Counted from the first letter of the stretch, positions 24,167 to 32,802 are shown. The stretch is 64,000 bases of DNA from Clostridiaceae bacterium (GCA_902362725.1 CABIXM010000008.1:65791-129790), one strand, 5' to 3'. Notes: a model not told the origin generated them from the sequence alone. Translations and numbers: made by a program.

Positions 24167-25369
24167 ATGGAATACGCAATCGCTACACTGAAGAAGGGCG
24201 AGGGACGCGCGCTGAAGGCGGGCGGAGCCTGGATTTACGATAATGAAATCGAATCAGTCATGGGACACTTTGAGGACGGGGATCTGGTTCTCGTCCGGGA
24301 TTTTGACGGCTATGGACTGGGAAAGGGCTTTATCAACCGTCATTCCAAAATCCGGATCCGTATGATGACGAGAAATCCGGAGCAGGAGATTGATCGGGAA
24401 TTTATACACAACCGTGTAAAAGCAGCCTGGGAGTACCGGAAGAAGACCGTGGACACTTCCAGCTGCCGTGTGATTTTCGGCGAGGCGGACTGGATTCCGG
24501 GTATGGTGGTGGACAAGTTTTCTGATGTGCTGGTGGTACAGGCGTTGGCGCTGGGAATTGACCGGATGAAGAAGACAGTGATAGAAGAGCTGGAGAAGGT
24601 GCTTGCAGAGGACGGCGTCTCTATCCGCGGCGTCTATGAGCGAAGCGACGCCAAGGAGCGGGAAAAAGAAGGCATGGAGCGGGTCAAGGGCTTCCTGGGT
24701 GAGCCCTTTGACACGAATGTGGAGATCGTAGAAAACGGCGTCCGCTATCTGGTAGATGTGAAGGACGGTCAGAAGACAGGCTTTTTCCTGGATCAGAAGT
24801 ACAACCGTCTGGCTATTCAGAAGCTCTGTAAGGACGCGAGAGTGCTGGACTGCTTTACCCATACGGGATCCTTTGCCCTGAACGCGGGCCTGGCCGGAGC
24901 CCAAGAGGTTATCGGCGTAGACGCCTCAGAGCTGGGCGTACATCAGGCGGAGTTAAACGCAAAGCTGAACGGCCTGGAGCAAACCGTGCGCTTTACATGC
25001 GCGGACGTCTTTGATCTGCTTCCGGATCTGGAGAAAAAGGGCGAGAAGTTTGATGTGGTGATTCTGGATCCCCCTGCCTTTACCAAGTCCCGGAATTCGA
25101 TTAAGAATGCCACCAAGGGCTATCGGGAAATCAATATGCGGGGACTGAAGCTGGTGAAGGACGGAGGCTTTCTGGCTACCTGCTCCTGCTCCCATTTCAT
25201 GAGCTACGAGCTGTTTACCCAGACCATTGCCCAGGCGGCAAAGAGCGTACATAAGCGGATCCGTCAGGTGGAATACCGGACCCAGGCGCCGGATCATCCG
25301 ATTCTCTGGGCGGCAGACGAGTCCTATTATCTGAAATTTTATATCTTCCAGGTGTGTGAGGAAAAATAA
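24167..25369 (+). CDS. rlmI: 23S rRNA cytosine-C5 methyltransferase, RlmI-like
   Basis: The 400-residue protein has an N-terminal PUA domain (to about residue 80, KAGGAWIYDNEIESV), a linker domain with MVVDKFSDVLVVQALALG, and a Rossmann methyltransferase with GFFLDQKYNR, VLDCFTHTGSFALNA (SAM loop), VILDPPAFTKS and the Cys-containing LATCSCSHFM. That order is typical of RlmI, which methylates C1962 of 23S rRNA. GAGGAG precedes the ATG and the gene is five bases after nth; the next gene starts three bases after its stop. RlmL/K-type enzymes are less likely. The exact target base is inferred from the family. Confidence 0.88.
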   Translation: MEYAIATLKKGEGRALKAGGAWIYDNEIESVMGHFEDGDLVLVRDFDGYGLGKGFINRHSKIRIRMMTRNPEQEIDREFIHNRVKAAWEYRKKTVDTSSCRVIFGEADWIPGMVVDKFSDVLVVQALALGIDRMKKTVIEELEKVLAEDGVSIRGVYERSDAKEREKEGMERVKGFLGEPFDTNVEIVENGVRYLVDVKDGQKTGFFLDQKYNRLAIQKLCKDARVLDCFTHTGSFALNAGLAGAQEVIGVDASELGVHQAELNAKLNGLEQTVRFTCADVFDLLPDLEKKGEKFDVVILDPPAFTKSRNSIKNATKGYREINMRGLKLVKDGGFLATCSCSHFMSYELFTQTIAQAAKSVHKRIRQVEYRTQAPDHPILWAADESYYLKFYIFQVCEEK

Positions 25370-25371
25370 AA

Positions 25372-26799
25372 ATGCAGTTACCGGAATTATTTGAAGAAAA
25401 AATGAAAGGCCTTCTGGGGGCAGAATATGACGAGTTCCGAAGAAGCTACGGGAAGGAGCGCCGTCAGGCCCTGCGGGTGAACCCGGCAAAGCTGTCGGCG
25501 GCAGAGATGAAGGAGAGGAGCCCCTTTACCCTGGAGCCGGTGCCCTGGGCGAAGAACGGCTTTTATTACGGAGCGGAGGACCGTCCCGGCCGACATCCCT
25601 GGCATGAGGCCGGCGTCTACTATATCCAGGAGCCCAGCGCCATGTCTGTGGCGGAGCTTGCGGGGGTACAGCCCGGGGAGCGGGTGCTGGATCTCTGCGC
25701 GGCTCCAGGCGGAAAGAGTACGCAGCTTGCGGCGGCGCTGGAGGGCAGGGGCCTTCTGGTATCCAATGAAATTCACCCGGCGCGGGCGAAGATTCTGGCC
25801 TCCAACGTGGAGCGGATGGGGATCCCGAATGCTGTGGTAACCAATGAGCCGCCGGAGCGGCTGTCATCTCATTTTCCGGCTTTTTTTGACCGGATTGTGG
25901 TGGACGCACCCTGCTCCGGAGAGGGAATGTTCCGGAAGGAGGAACAGGCGGTGCTCCAGTGGAGCCAGGAGAATGTGGAGCTCTGCGCCCGCAGGCAGCA
26001 GGATATTCTGGAGGAAGCAGCCGGGATGCTCCGGCCGGGCGGCGTGTTAGTCTATTCTACGTGCACTTTTGCGCCGGAGGAGGACGAGAAAAGCGTGGTG
26101 CGTTTTCTTCTGAAGCACCCGGAATTTTCTGTAAAAAAGACGGAGGCGTACGGGGGCTTTGCTCCGGGAAGACCGGAGTGGGTACGGCTTACGGAGGAAG
26201 AAAAGGAGGGCGTCAGCCCGGAACGGCTGGAGGAGATTCTCGCTTCTGTCAGAGATACCTTCCGTTTGTGGCCTCACAGGCTTGACGGGGAAGGACATTA
26301 CGCGGCAGTGCTGGAAAAAGCCGGAGCAGGCAAAGCGGAGGCCCCAAAAAAGGCAGGGCGCGTCTCCGGTAAGTCCGGTCGGGGAACGGTGGACGCGGAA
26401 GCCTGGAAACTCTACGAGGAATTTGCGGCGGATACCCTGAAGAACTGTCCGGAGGGCGTGCCCATGCTTTTCGGCGAGCAGCTGTATCTGTTGCCCTGCG
26501 AACTTAAGCTGGCGGGACTTAAGGTCCTGCGTCCCGGCCTTCATCTGGGAACCGTAAAAAAGAAGCGCTTCGAGCCCGCCCATGCCCTGGCGCTTGCCCT
26601 GAGGGCGGAGGAGGTAAAGCGGACGGCGTCATATCCGGCAGATTCCGGGGAGATCCGCTCCTGGCTGTCGGGAGAAACGCTTCCGGGAGGAGAGGGCAAG
26701 GGCTGGACGCTGGTTCTGGTAGATTCCTTCCCTCTGGGCTGGGGAAAGCTGGCGGGCGGAAGTCTGAAAAACCATTACCCAAAAGGGCTTCGGAAATGA
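25372..26799 (+). CDS. 16S rRNA cytosine-C5 methyltransferase, RsmF-like (NOL1/NOP2/Sun family)
   Basis: The 475-residue enzyme carries the family signatures: VLDLCAAPGGKSTQLAAAL (SAM loop), VVDAPCSGEGMFRKEE with the first conserved Cys, and LVYSTCTFAPEEDEKSV with the catalytic Cys. After about residue 300 comes a Lys/Ala-rich linker and a C-terminal domain with LRPGLHLGTVKKKRFEPAHA, which matches the RNA-binding part of RsmF/YebU proteins. It probably makes m5C in 16S rRNA. It starts three bases after the rlmI-like gene. RsmB is excluded by the missing N-terminal NusB-like domain. Confidence 0.88.
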   Translation: MQLPELFEEKMKGLLGAEYDEFRRSYGKERRQALRVNPAKLSAAEMKERSPFTLEPVPWAKNGFYYGAEDRPGRHPWHEAGVYYIQEPSAMSVAELAGVQPGERVLDLCAAPGGKSTQLAAALEGRGLLVSNEIHPARAKILASNVERMGIPNAVVTNEPPERLSSHFPAFFDRIVVDAPCSGEGMFRKEEQAVLQWSQENVELCARRQQDILEEAAGMLRPGGVLVYSTCTFAPEEDEKSVVRFLLKHPEFSVKKTEAYGGFAPGRPEWVRLTEEEKEGVSPERLEEILASVRDTFRLWPHRLDGEGHYAAVLEKAGAGKAEAPKKAGRVSGKSGRGTVDAEAWKLYEEFAADTLKNCPEGVPMLFGEQLYLLPCELKLAGLKVLRPGLHLGTVKKKRFEPAHALALALRAEEVKRTASYPADSGEIRSWLSGETLPGGEGKGWTLVLVDSFPLGWGKLAGGSLKNHYPKGLRK

Positions 26800-26866
26800 A
26801 ATAAGGAAACAGAACCTGTAAATTTGTGCAAATATCACACAAAACAGAAAAAGAGACGGGTTTAGA

Positions 26867-26895
26867 TTGACAAAAACGACAAAAGATGGCACAAT
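26867..26895 (+). promoter_or_regulatory. Promoter of the sirtuin-xpt-yitT unit
   Basis: TTGACA (26867-26872) and CACAAT (26890-26895) are 17 bp apart, about 85 bases before the sirtuin start codon. Confidence 0.6.
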
Positions 26896-26981
26896 GAATA
26901 CAAGGCAGAGCTCAGATCAAATGTTGCGGACTGAACACGGAGGCTGCCGGATTACATACAATTTCGTGGGAGGATTTTCTT

Positions 26982-27713
26982 ATGAATGATTATGAACGGA
27001 TCCGGGATATTCTGGACAAAAGCAGCTATACAGTAGCGATGTGTGGAACAGATATGATGAAGGAGTCTGGTATGCCCAGTCTTCGCGCTCCGGAGATTGC
27101 CTATCAGGTGGAGAAGGAGTTTGGTTATTCGCCGGAGGAGATTTTCTCTTCTGTATTTTACGCGAACCGCCCGGATACCTTTTTCAAATATTACCGGGAA
27201 TGGATGCTGAAGCCCCATCTGGAGCCCAGTGCAGGCTTTTACGCGCTGGCGGAGCTGGAAAAGCGTGGAAAACTCCAGTGCAGTATTGCGAATAATGTAC
27301 ACAATCTGCCGGGCCGGGCTGGCTGTCAGAAGGTACTGAACCTTCACGGAACCATTTATGACAATGAGTGTTCCAGATGCGGAAGAAAGTATCCCATGGA
27401 ATATATCCGGGATACCAACCGGGTGCCTCTGTGTGAGGATTGTATGGCAGTGATCCGCCCGAAGGTGCTGCTCTTTGGCGAACAGGTGGATAACCGGATG
27501 ATGACGGCGGCGGTAGAGGAGATTTCCAAGGCGCAGGTATTACTGCTTCTGGGGACGTCTATCGGCTCCGGTCTTTGCGAGCGGTATGTGAAGTATTTTG
27601 AAGGAGAGACTCTGATTATTATCAATGCAGCGGAGCATTTTACCGATGAAAAGGCGGATATTGTGCTGCGGGAGGAAGTAAAAACGGCGCTTCCGAAGAT
27701 AGTAGGATTATAA
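26982..27713 (+). CDS. Divergent Sir2-family protein
   Basis: The 243-residue protein aligns with sirtuins over its whole length: VAMCGTDMMKESGMPSLR (NAD loop), PHLEPSAGFYALAELEK, KVLNLHGTIYDNECSRCG with the catalytic-type His and first zinc cysteines, CEDC with the second pair, IRPKVLLFGEQ and LLGTSIGSG. Two active motifs deviate: the usual GAGIS is GTDMM, and the usual TQNID is IANNV (followed by HNL). NAD binding may thus be changed or lost. GGGAGG lies upstream of the start. xpt and a YitT gene follow closely. Deacetylase, other deacylase or ADP-ribosyl activity are possible; I cannot choose. Confidence 0.8.
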   Translation: MNDYERIRDILDKSSYTVAMCGTDMMKESGMPSLRAPEIAYQVEKEFGYSPEEIFSSVFYANRPDTFFKYYREWMLKPHLEPSAGFYALAELEKRGKLQCSIANNVHNLPGRAGCQKVLNLHGTIYDNECSRCGRKYPMEYIRDTNRVPLCEDCMAVIRPKVLLFGEQVDNRMMTAAVEEISKAQVLLLLGTSIGSGLCERYVKYFEGETLIIINAAEHFTDEKADIVLREEVKTALPKIVGL

Positions 27714-27741
27714 TAATACGGACAAACGAAGGAAAGGCAGG

Positions 27742-28323
27742 ATGACAGATATTATGAAAGCACTGGAAGAGAAGATATTACAGGAAGGCGTCGTCGTAGA
27801 CGGAGACATTCTGAAGGTGGACGGCTTTGTAAATCATCAGGTGGACGTGCCTTTAATGGAAGAAATTGGAAAAGATATGGCGGAGCATTTTAAGGAACAG
27901 GGAATTACGAAGGTATTTACCATCGAGTCCTCGGGTATCGCGCCGGCCTTATTTACCGCGAAGGAGCTGGGCGTGCCGCTGGTGATTCTGAAGAAGCAGC
28001 AGACTGCGGACAGCCTGAAGACCGAGGTGTGGCAGACTGAGGTTGTGTCCTATACGAAGGATACCTCCTATCGGCTGACTTTGGCGAAGAACTATATTTC
28101 TGATGAGGATCACGTGCTGATTATCGACGATTTTCTGGCCAATGGCGAGGCAGCCACCGGCGCCATCCGCCTGATCCGCAAGGCCCATGCCACTGTGGCA
28201 GGACTTGGCGTACTTATCGAGAAGGCCTTCCAGCCGGGCCACGAAAAGCTGGAGAGCCAGGGCATCCACGTATATGCCCAGGCCAGCATCCAGGCGTTTG
28301 AAGACGGAAAAGTGGTATTTTAA
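27742..28323 (+). CDS. xpt: Xanthine phosphoribosyltransferase
   Basis: Converts xanthine and PRPP to XMP in purine salvage. The 193-residue protein has the usual length and opening (MKALEEKILQEGVVVDGDIL), FVNHQVDVPLMEEIGK, the base-pocket region IESSGIAPALFTAKELGVP, and the PRPP loop VLIIDDFLANGEAA. GGAAAGG lies about five bases before the ATG at 27742; a second in-frame ATG at 27754 is also possible. No purine riboswitch precedes it here, unlike the xpt of many Firmicutes, which fits transcription from the sirtuin promoter. The next gene starts directly after its stop codon. Confidence 0.93.
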   Translation: MTDIMKALEEKILQEGVVVDGDILKVDGFVNHQVDVPLMEEIGKDMAEHFKEQGITKVFTIESSGIAPALFTAKELGVPLVILKKQQTADSLKTEVWQTEVVSYTKDTSYRLTLAKNYISDEDHVLIIDDFLANGEAATGAIRLIRKAHATVAGLGVLIEKAFQPGHEKLESQGIHVYAQASIQAFEDGKVVF

Positions 28324-29238
28324 ATGAGAGAGAAGAACAGAACAGGCGCGGACGCAGCAGTCCGCGCCTTTGAAAAGAGCGATATTTCACAGATTCTGAT
28401 CACCATCGGCGGTATGCTGATCTACGCCATCGGCATCAACAATTTTATCGTTCCGGCGGGACTTTACAGCGGTGGCGTCATGGGTATCAGCCAGATTCTC
28501 CGTACCCTTCTGGTGCAGTACGCGCACCTGAATTTCGGCGGCACGGATATCGCGGGTATCATCAGTTTGATTCTGAATCTGCCGCTGTTTGTGCTGGCCT
28601 ATATGTCGGTGGGACGTCATTTCTTCTGGAGGACAGTCATTTGCGTGGTGAGCCAGTCCCTGTTCCTGACTCTGATTCCGATTCCGGCCAGCCCCATTGT
28701 GGAGGACACGATTACGGCGACGCTGATCGGCGGCATCATCGTGGGGGCCGGTATCGGTATCTCCCTTCAGAGCGGCGGATGCAGCGGAGGAATCGATATC
28801 CTCGGCATGTATTTTACGAAGAAATACAATGGATTCAGCGTGGGAAAGCTGAATCTGCTGATTAATCTGGTGATATATGGAAGCTGCGCTTTGCTCTTTG
28901 ATATCAAGGTCGTGATCTACTGTATCATTTACGCGGCGGTGAATACGCTGATGGTGGACAAGACCCACACCCAGAATATACGGACGGCAGTGATCATCAT
29001 TACCAAGGAGGATCCGGAGAAACTGAAGCATTATATCATGGACGAGCTGGCCCGGGGCGTCACCCACTGGGACGCGACGGCGGGCTACACGGACGACCGG
29101 TCGCATATCCTTTTCACAGTTATGTCCAAGCATGAGCTTTCTATACTGAAGCAGGAAATGAAGTATATCGACCCGAAGGCCTTCATCGTCAGCAAGGATA
29201 ATGTGGGAATTGACGGAAGATTCGCGAAACATCTGTAA
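28324..29238 (+). CDS. YitT-family membrane protein (DUF161/DUF2179)
   Basis: The 304-residue protein has about five or six membrane helices, with the family stretch IGGMLIYAIGINNFIVPAGL near residue 28 and GIGISLQSGGCSGGIDILG near residue 150. The C-terminal 90 residues form a soluble DUF2179 domain (VIIITKEDPEKLKHYIMDEL, then YTDDRSHILFTVMSKHE). Its function is unknown. The ATG follows the xpt stop codon without a gap, so translation is probably coupled. A terminator lies about 120 bases downstream. Confidence 0.88.
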   Translation: MREKNRTGADAAVRAFEKSDISQILITIGGMLIYAIGINNFIVPAGLYSGGVMGISQILRTLLVQYAHLNFGGTDIAGIISLILNLPLFVLAYMSVGRHFFWRTVICVVSQSLFLTLIPIPASPIVEDTITATLIGGIIVGAGIGISLQSGGCSGGIDILGMYFTKKYNGFSVGKLNLLINLVIYGSCALLFDIKVVIYCIIYAAVNTLMVDKTHTQNIRTAVIIITKEDPEKLKHYIMDELARGVTHWDATAGYTDDRSHILFTVMSKHELSILKQEMKYIDPKAFIVSKDNVGIDGRFAKHL

Positions 29239-29357
29239 AATATGTGAATTTGGTTCCGGACAGTGAAGTGCTCCAGGGGCTTTTATAAATCCCACACAGT
29301 TTTAGAAAATCTGCGTATACTATAAAAACGGAGCGATTCCGGAATCTTTCTATAAGG

Positions 29358-29395
29358 AAAAAGCCTGTACCCGGATGTTGGGGTGCAGGCTTTTT
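29358..29395. terminator. Bidirectional terminator between yitT-like gene and DUF1540 gene
   Basis: AAAAAGCCTGTACCC pairs with GGGGTGCAGGCTTTTT; A-run and T-run on the two sides allow use from both strands. Confidence 0.85.
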
Positions 29396-29402
29396 GCGCG
29401 GG

Positions 29403-29570
29403 TTAATTCATCTTATTGACGAAGGACTCGCAGTCGGTACACTCGACCTTGGTCGGGTTGGCTTCATGGGTGCCCACCTGAATCTTGTTCAGAGTACAGT
29501 AATTCTCTGTCTGGGCGTGATGGGTGCAGTTATTGACGGTACATCCGATGGCTTCATTCTTGTTGGTCAT
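29403..29570 (-). CDS. DUF1540 small cysteine-rich protein
   Basis: A 55-residue protein (MTNKNEAIGCTVNNCTHHAQ...VECTDCESFVNKMN). The cysteines form the DUF1540 pattern: C-x4-C, then C after nine residues, and a final C-x2-C, likely to bind a metal ion. AAGGAGG lies nine bases before the ATG, which supports a real gene despite its length. DUF1540 proteins are common in clostridia and have no known function. The gene has its own terminator and stands alone, antisense to nothing. Confidence 0.85.
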   Translation of the reverse strand: MTNKNEAIGCTVNNCTHHAQTENYCTLNKIQVGTHEANPTKVECTDCESFVNKMN

Positions 29571-29704
29571 CTTAAAAATTCCTCCTTTTCGGTGCGGTGA
29601 TCCGCGGGTGATTGCGTTACAGAAGTAGTGTGTACCGAATCATCATTTTTATACACAAAAATCTCCTGCCGGAGTTGTGGACCGTCAGGAAATTTCTGTC
29701 GCTT

Positions 29705-29835
29705 TATACTATCGAAGAAGGAGAGTAACAATTGAAAGTGTTCATTGCTACATAGAACTATATGATAAAGGGGGTTACCCATTGTTTTTAGACGGGGCCG
29801 GTCGGCACCGAAGCAGCACCGGCAGCCCCATTTTT
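29705..29835 (+). ncRNA. Possible short transcript between DUF1540 gene and sdaAB
   Basis: TATACT (29705-29710) without a convincing -35 box is followed by AGAAGGAGAG and only a 7-codon frame from a TTG at 29732. A GC-rich hairpin (29794-29829) with TTTTT ends the stretch. It could be a small RNA or a leftover gene end; evidence is thin. Nothing else is visible in 29571-29960. Confidence 0.25.
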
Positions 29836-29967
29836 ATGAGTAGCATCTGCATGTTTTTTGCTTTGCTTCATTTGATAATACTATCATACACAAAGGATGT
29901 GTCTAAGTTGTGTCCGCACTCTTAACAAATAATTGGGAATTTCTAAAAAATATATAAAATGGAAAAA

Positions 29968-30052
29968 GGATATGCTATAATGTCGTGAGACATTATAGCT
30001 TGCCGAATGGCATCCAAAGCGGAGCGGCATATCCGGAGGATATGCTATACTG
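29968..30052 (+). promoter_or_regulatory. Duplicated -10-like boxes with palindromes upstream of sdaAB
   Basis: GGATATGCTATAATG (29968-29982) and GGATATGCTATACTG (30038-30052) are direct repeats 70 bp apart, each holding a good -10 box (TATAAT, TATACT) but no clear -35 box. The first box lies in a perfect palindrome, GCTATAATGTC/GACATTATAGC (29974-29999); the second is preceded by GCATATCC/GGATATGC (30027-30045). An activator-dependent promoter region is likely. Confidence 0.55.
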
Positions 30053-30081
30053 AAGTGTAGAAAAGGAAAAGGAGTATCGAA

Positions 30082-30750
30082 ATGTCATTTATCAGCGTAT
30101 TTGACGTGCTGGGTCCGAATATGATCGGCCCGTCCAGCTCCCACACGGCGGGAGCCGCCAGAATTGCCTATCTGGCCCAGAAAATGATTGCCGGGCCCAT
30201 TATAAAAGCAGAGTTTATCTTATACGGTTCTTTCGCCCGCACCTACCGTGGCCACGGCACGGACCGGGCGCTGCTGGGCGGCATCATGGGCTTCGATACG
30301 GACGACGAGCGGATCCGGGACTCCTTTCAGATAGCAGAGAAGCGGGGTATCGCCTTTTCCTTCACGCCGGACGCGGAGGAGACCGAGGTGCATCCGAACA
30401 CGGTAGACATCCGGATGGAAAATGAGGCCGGTCAGAAGCTGACTGTGCGGGGCGAATCCCTGGGCGGCGGCAAGGCCCGCATCTGTCGCATCAATCAGGT
30501 GGAGGTGGATTTCACCGGTGAGTACAGCGCGGCCATCGTGATTCATCAGGACCGGCCGGGCGTGGTGGCCCATATCACCAGTGTGCTGAGTCGTCACGGC
30601 GTCAATATCGCGTTCATGCGCCTGTTCAGGGAGGGCAAGGGCGACATCGCCTACACTATTGTGGAATCAGACGGACGGCTGCCGGAGAACGTGTCGGACG
30701 AGCTTCGGGAAAATGGGAACGTGCATGAAGTGATGATTGTGCAGCCCTAG
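30082..30750 (+). CDS. sdaAB: L-serine dehydratase, iron-sulfur-dependent, beta subunit
   Basis: The beta chain of the two-subunit clostridial enzyme that turns L-serine into pyruvate and ammonia. The 222-residue protein starts with SVFDVLGPNMIGPSSSHTAG, the family signature with the Ser-Ser-His cluster, and ends in an ACT domain (IVIHQDRPGVVAHITSVLSR). Length is normal. AAAAGGAG lies upstream of the ATG. The alpha-subunit gene follows at about 80 bases. With serC and serA elsewhere in this window, the organism both makes and degrades serine. Confidence 0.95.
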   Translation: MSFISVFDVLGPNMIGPSSSHTAGAARIAYLAQKMIAGPIIKAEFILYGSFARTYRGHGTDRALLGGIMGFDTDDERIRDSFQIAEKRGIAFSFTPDAEETEVHPNTVDIRMENEAGQKLTVRGESLGGGKARICRINQVEVDFTGEYSAAIVIHQDRPGVVAHITSVLSRHGVNIAFMRLFREGKGDIAYTIVESDGRLPENVSDELRENGNVHEVMIVQP

Positions 30751-30829
30751 AAGCCGGGGACTTCATCACCGGAGCATGAAACACAGATCCGGAAAAAAGT
30801 GGATTGCAATAGAACAGGGAGTTATAAAA

Positions 30830-31708
30830 ATGGATTTTAAGAATGCGAAGGAGCTGCTGGCACTCTGCGTGGAGCAGAACATGCGGATCTCAGATGTCAT
30901 GCGGCAGCGGGAGATAGAAGAGGGCGAGACCAGCGGGGAGCTCTGCGACGCCCGGATGAAGAAAGCTTATCACATCATGGGAGAATCTGCCCGTGGACCC
31001 ATACGGAAGCCAGTCAAATCCATGGGTGGTCTGCTGGGCGGTGAGGCAAAGAGGCTTTCGGACTGGCAGCAGGGGAAAGGCCGGGGAAAAAGTCTCTGCG
31101 GGCCGGTGTTGGGGCGGGCAGCGACCTACGCCATGGCAGTTCTGGAGACTAATGCCTCCATGGGACTGATTGTGGCGGCCCCCACGGCGGGCTCTTCCGG
31201 TATTGTGCCGGGGGTCCTGCTGGCTTTGGAAGAAGAGTTTCATTTTACAGAGGAAGAGATGATACAGGCCCTTTACAACGCGGGAGCCGTGGGATACCTG
31301 GCCATGCGGAACGCTACGGTGGCAGGCGCTGTGGGCGGCTGTCAGGCCGAGGTGGGCGTAGCCTCCGCCATGGCGGCCTCAGCCGCTGTGGAGCTGCTTG
31401 GCGGATCTCCGAAGGCCTGTCTGGACGCGGCTTCCACGGTTCTTATGAACCTGCTGGGACTGGTCTGTGATCCCGTAGGCGGCCTGGTGGAATACCCCTG
31501 CCAGAACCGCAACGCAGCCGGAGCCGCCACAGCCCTGACCGCCGCGGAAATGGCCCTGGCCGGAGTCCCTCAGCTGATTCCGCTGGACGAGATGATCGTG
31601 GTGATGTACAACGTGGGCAGACGGCTTCCGGCAGAGCTTCGGGAGACGGCCCTCGGCGGCTGCGCCACTGCGCCGTCGGCCTGCGAGGCCTGCGGAAAGT
31701 GCAGTTGA
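30830..31708 (+). CDS. sdaAA: L-serine dehydratase, iron-sulfur-dependent, alpha subunit
   Basis: The 292-residue catalytic chain. APTAGSSGIVPGVL and MRNATVAGAVGGCQAEVGVA are family signatures; the Cys in GGCQAE, LVCDPVGGLVEYPCQNRN and the C-terminal CEACGKC supply ligands for the 4Fe-4S cluster that binds the serine hydroxyl. I chose the ATG at 30830 (MDFKNAKELLALC) because this is the usual beginning of the family and ACAGGGAG lies about ten bases upstream; a longer frame to 30737 overlaps sdaAB and looks noncoding. A tRNA gene follows on the same strand with its own promoter. Confidence 0.95.
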   Translation: MDFKNAKELLALCVEQNMRISDVMRQREIEEGETSGELCDARMKKAYHIMGESARGPIRKPVKSMGGLLGGEAKRLSDWQQGKGRGKSLCGPVLGRAATYAMAVLETNASMGLIVAAPTAGSSGIVPGVLLALEEEFHFTEEEMIQALYNAGAVGYLAMRNATVAGAVGGCQAEVGVASAMAASAAVELLGGSPKACLDAASTVLMNLLGLVCDPVGGLVEYPCQNRNAAGAATALTAAEMALAGVPQLIPLDEMIVVMYNVGRRLPAELRETALGGCATAPSACEACGKCS

Positions 31709-31726
31709 GAAATTTTAATTGCCCCC

Positions 31727-31755
31727 TTTACAAATATTTCATTTTCGAGTATAAT
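31727..31755 (+). promoter_or_regulatory. Promoter of the tRNA-Thr gene
   Basis: TTTACA (31727-31732) and TATAAT (31750-31755) are 17 bp apart and start 20 bases before the tRNA. Confidence 0.85.
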
Positions 31756-31775
31756 AGCAGTTGCTGACACAGCAG

Positions 31776-31848
31776 GCTGGAATAGCTCAGTCGGTAGAGC
31801 ACTTCACTCGTAATGAAGGGGTCGTGAGTTCGAGTCTCATTTCCAGCT
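31776..31848 (+). tRNA. tRNA-Thr (anticodon CGT)
   Basis: A 73-base cloverleaf: acceptor GCTGGAA/TTCCAGC, D-arm with AGCTCAGTCGGTAGAGC, anticodon stem CTTCA/TGAAG around the loop CTCGTAA (anticodon CGT, reading ACG Thr codons), and a T-arm with GTTCGAGTC. The CCA end is not encoded. Confidence 0.95.
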
Positions 31849-31862
31849 TGATACAAAAGAAG

Positions 31863-31892
31863 CCCTGAGGATAAGCTCCTCAGGGTTTTTTT
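31863..31892 (+). terminator. Terminator of tRNA-Thr
   Basis: CCCTGAGG/CCTCAGGG with a 7-nt loop is followed by seven T. Confidence 0.9.
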
Positions 31893-31893
31893 C

Positions 31894-32022
31894 ATGGAAT
31901 AGGAAATTCCGATAGAATTCCCTATTCCATAAAAAATATTATCGCACTGCGGCGCAGTGGTAGATGGTTGCCAAGGCAACCGCGCCTCGGCGCGAGAATG
32001 TGCCAATGGCACATTCCTTTTT
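31894..32022. repeat. Cluster of five consecutive hairpins
   Basis: Five palindromes stand side by side: 31894-31930 (16-bp arms, one mismatch), 31945-31959 (CACTGC/GCAGTG), 31966-31981 (GGTTGCC/GGCAACC), 31981-31994 (CGCGCC/GGCGCG) and 31996-32016 (GAATGTGCC/GGCACATTC) followed by CTTTTT. They fill the space between the tRNA terminator and the end of xth. It has the look of a dispersed palindromic repeat element. Confidence 0.8.
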
Positions 32023-32026
32023 ATCC

Positions 32027-32779
32027 TTACTTCAGATCCAGCTCCACCGGGCAGTGATCCGAACCGAAAATTTCCGTGTGAATGGAGGCGTTTTCCAGTC
32101 GATCCTTCAGCCGTTCGGATACGATAAAATAATCAATGCGCCACCCTGCGTTCTTCTCGCGGGCGCGGAAGCGGTAAGACCACCAGGAGTAGACGCCCTC
32201 GGCGTCCGGATAGAAGTAGCGGAAGGTGTCCACAAAACCGGAGCTTAAGACGGTGGTCATTTTCGCCCGTTCCTCGTCGGTGAAACCGGCGTTTTTGCGA
32301 TTGGTCTTCGGGTTTTTCAGATCGATTTCCTGATGGGCCACATTCAGGTCGCCGCAGTAAATGACAGGTTTCTTTTCATCCAGACTCTTGATATAGGCGA
32401 GAAAATCATCCTCCCACTGCATTCGGTAGTCCAGGCGCCTAAGGCCGTCCTGGGAGTTGGGCGTATAGACCGTCACCAGATAGTAGTCCTCAAATTCCAG
32501 CGTAATCACGCGTCCCTCGTGGTCGTGCTCCTCGATACCGATGCCGTAAGCCACGCTCAGGGGTTCCTCCTTTGTAAAAATGGCGGTTCCGCTATATCCC
32601 TTTTTCTCCGCGTAATTCCAGTATTGATGATAGCCGGGCAGATCGAGTTCAATCTGTCCCTCCTGGAGCTTGGTTTCCTGGAGACAGAAAATATCGGCGT
32701 CCAGTTTCTTGAAATCTTCCATAAAATTTTTCCCGACACAGGCCCGCAGGCCGTTTACATTCCAGGAAATCAGTTTCAT
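32027..32779 (-). CDS. xth: Exodeoxyribonuclease III / AP endonuclease
   Basis: A 250-residue Mg-dependent enzyme that cuts DNA at abasic sites and degrades 3' ends during base excision repair. All active-site motifs are visible: [16 protein letters not shown] (metal Glu), the Tyr in [20 protein letters not shown] (Asp, Asn), DYFIVSERL and the catalytic GSDHCP His near the end. AAGGAGGAT lies just upstream of the ATG. The gene is divergent from argS and ends beside the palindrome cluster. It complements nth, which lies about 8 kb away. Confidence 0.95.
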   Translation of the reverse strand: MKLISWNVNGLRACVGKNFMEDFKKLDADIFCLQETKLQEGQIELDLPGYHQYWNYAEKKGYSGTAIFTKEEPLSVAYGIGIEEHDHEGRVITLEFEDYYLVTVYTPNSQDGLRRLDYRMQWEDDFLAYIKSLDEKKPVIYCGDLNVAHQEIDLKNPKTNRKNAGFTDEERAKMTTVLSSGFVDTFRYFYPDAEGVYSWWSYRFRAREKNAGWRIDYFIVSERLKDRLENASIHTEIFGSDHCPVELDLK

Positions 32780-32802
32780 AAGATCCTCCTTACAGAAAAG
32801 AT

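Noticed and set aside
29567..29782. 71-codon frame on the - strand upstream of the DUF1540 gene
   Set aside because: It overlaps the DUF1540 ribosome binding site, lacks its own and has no recognisable features.
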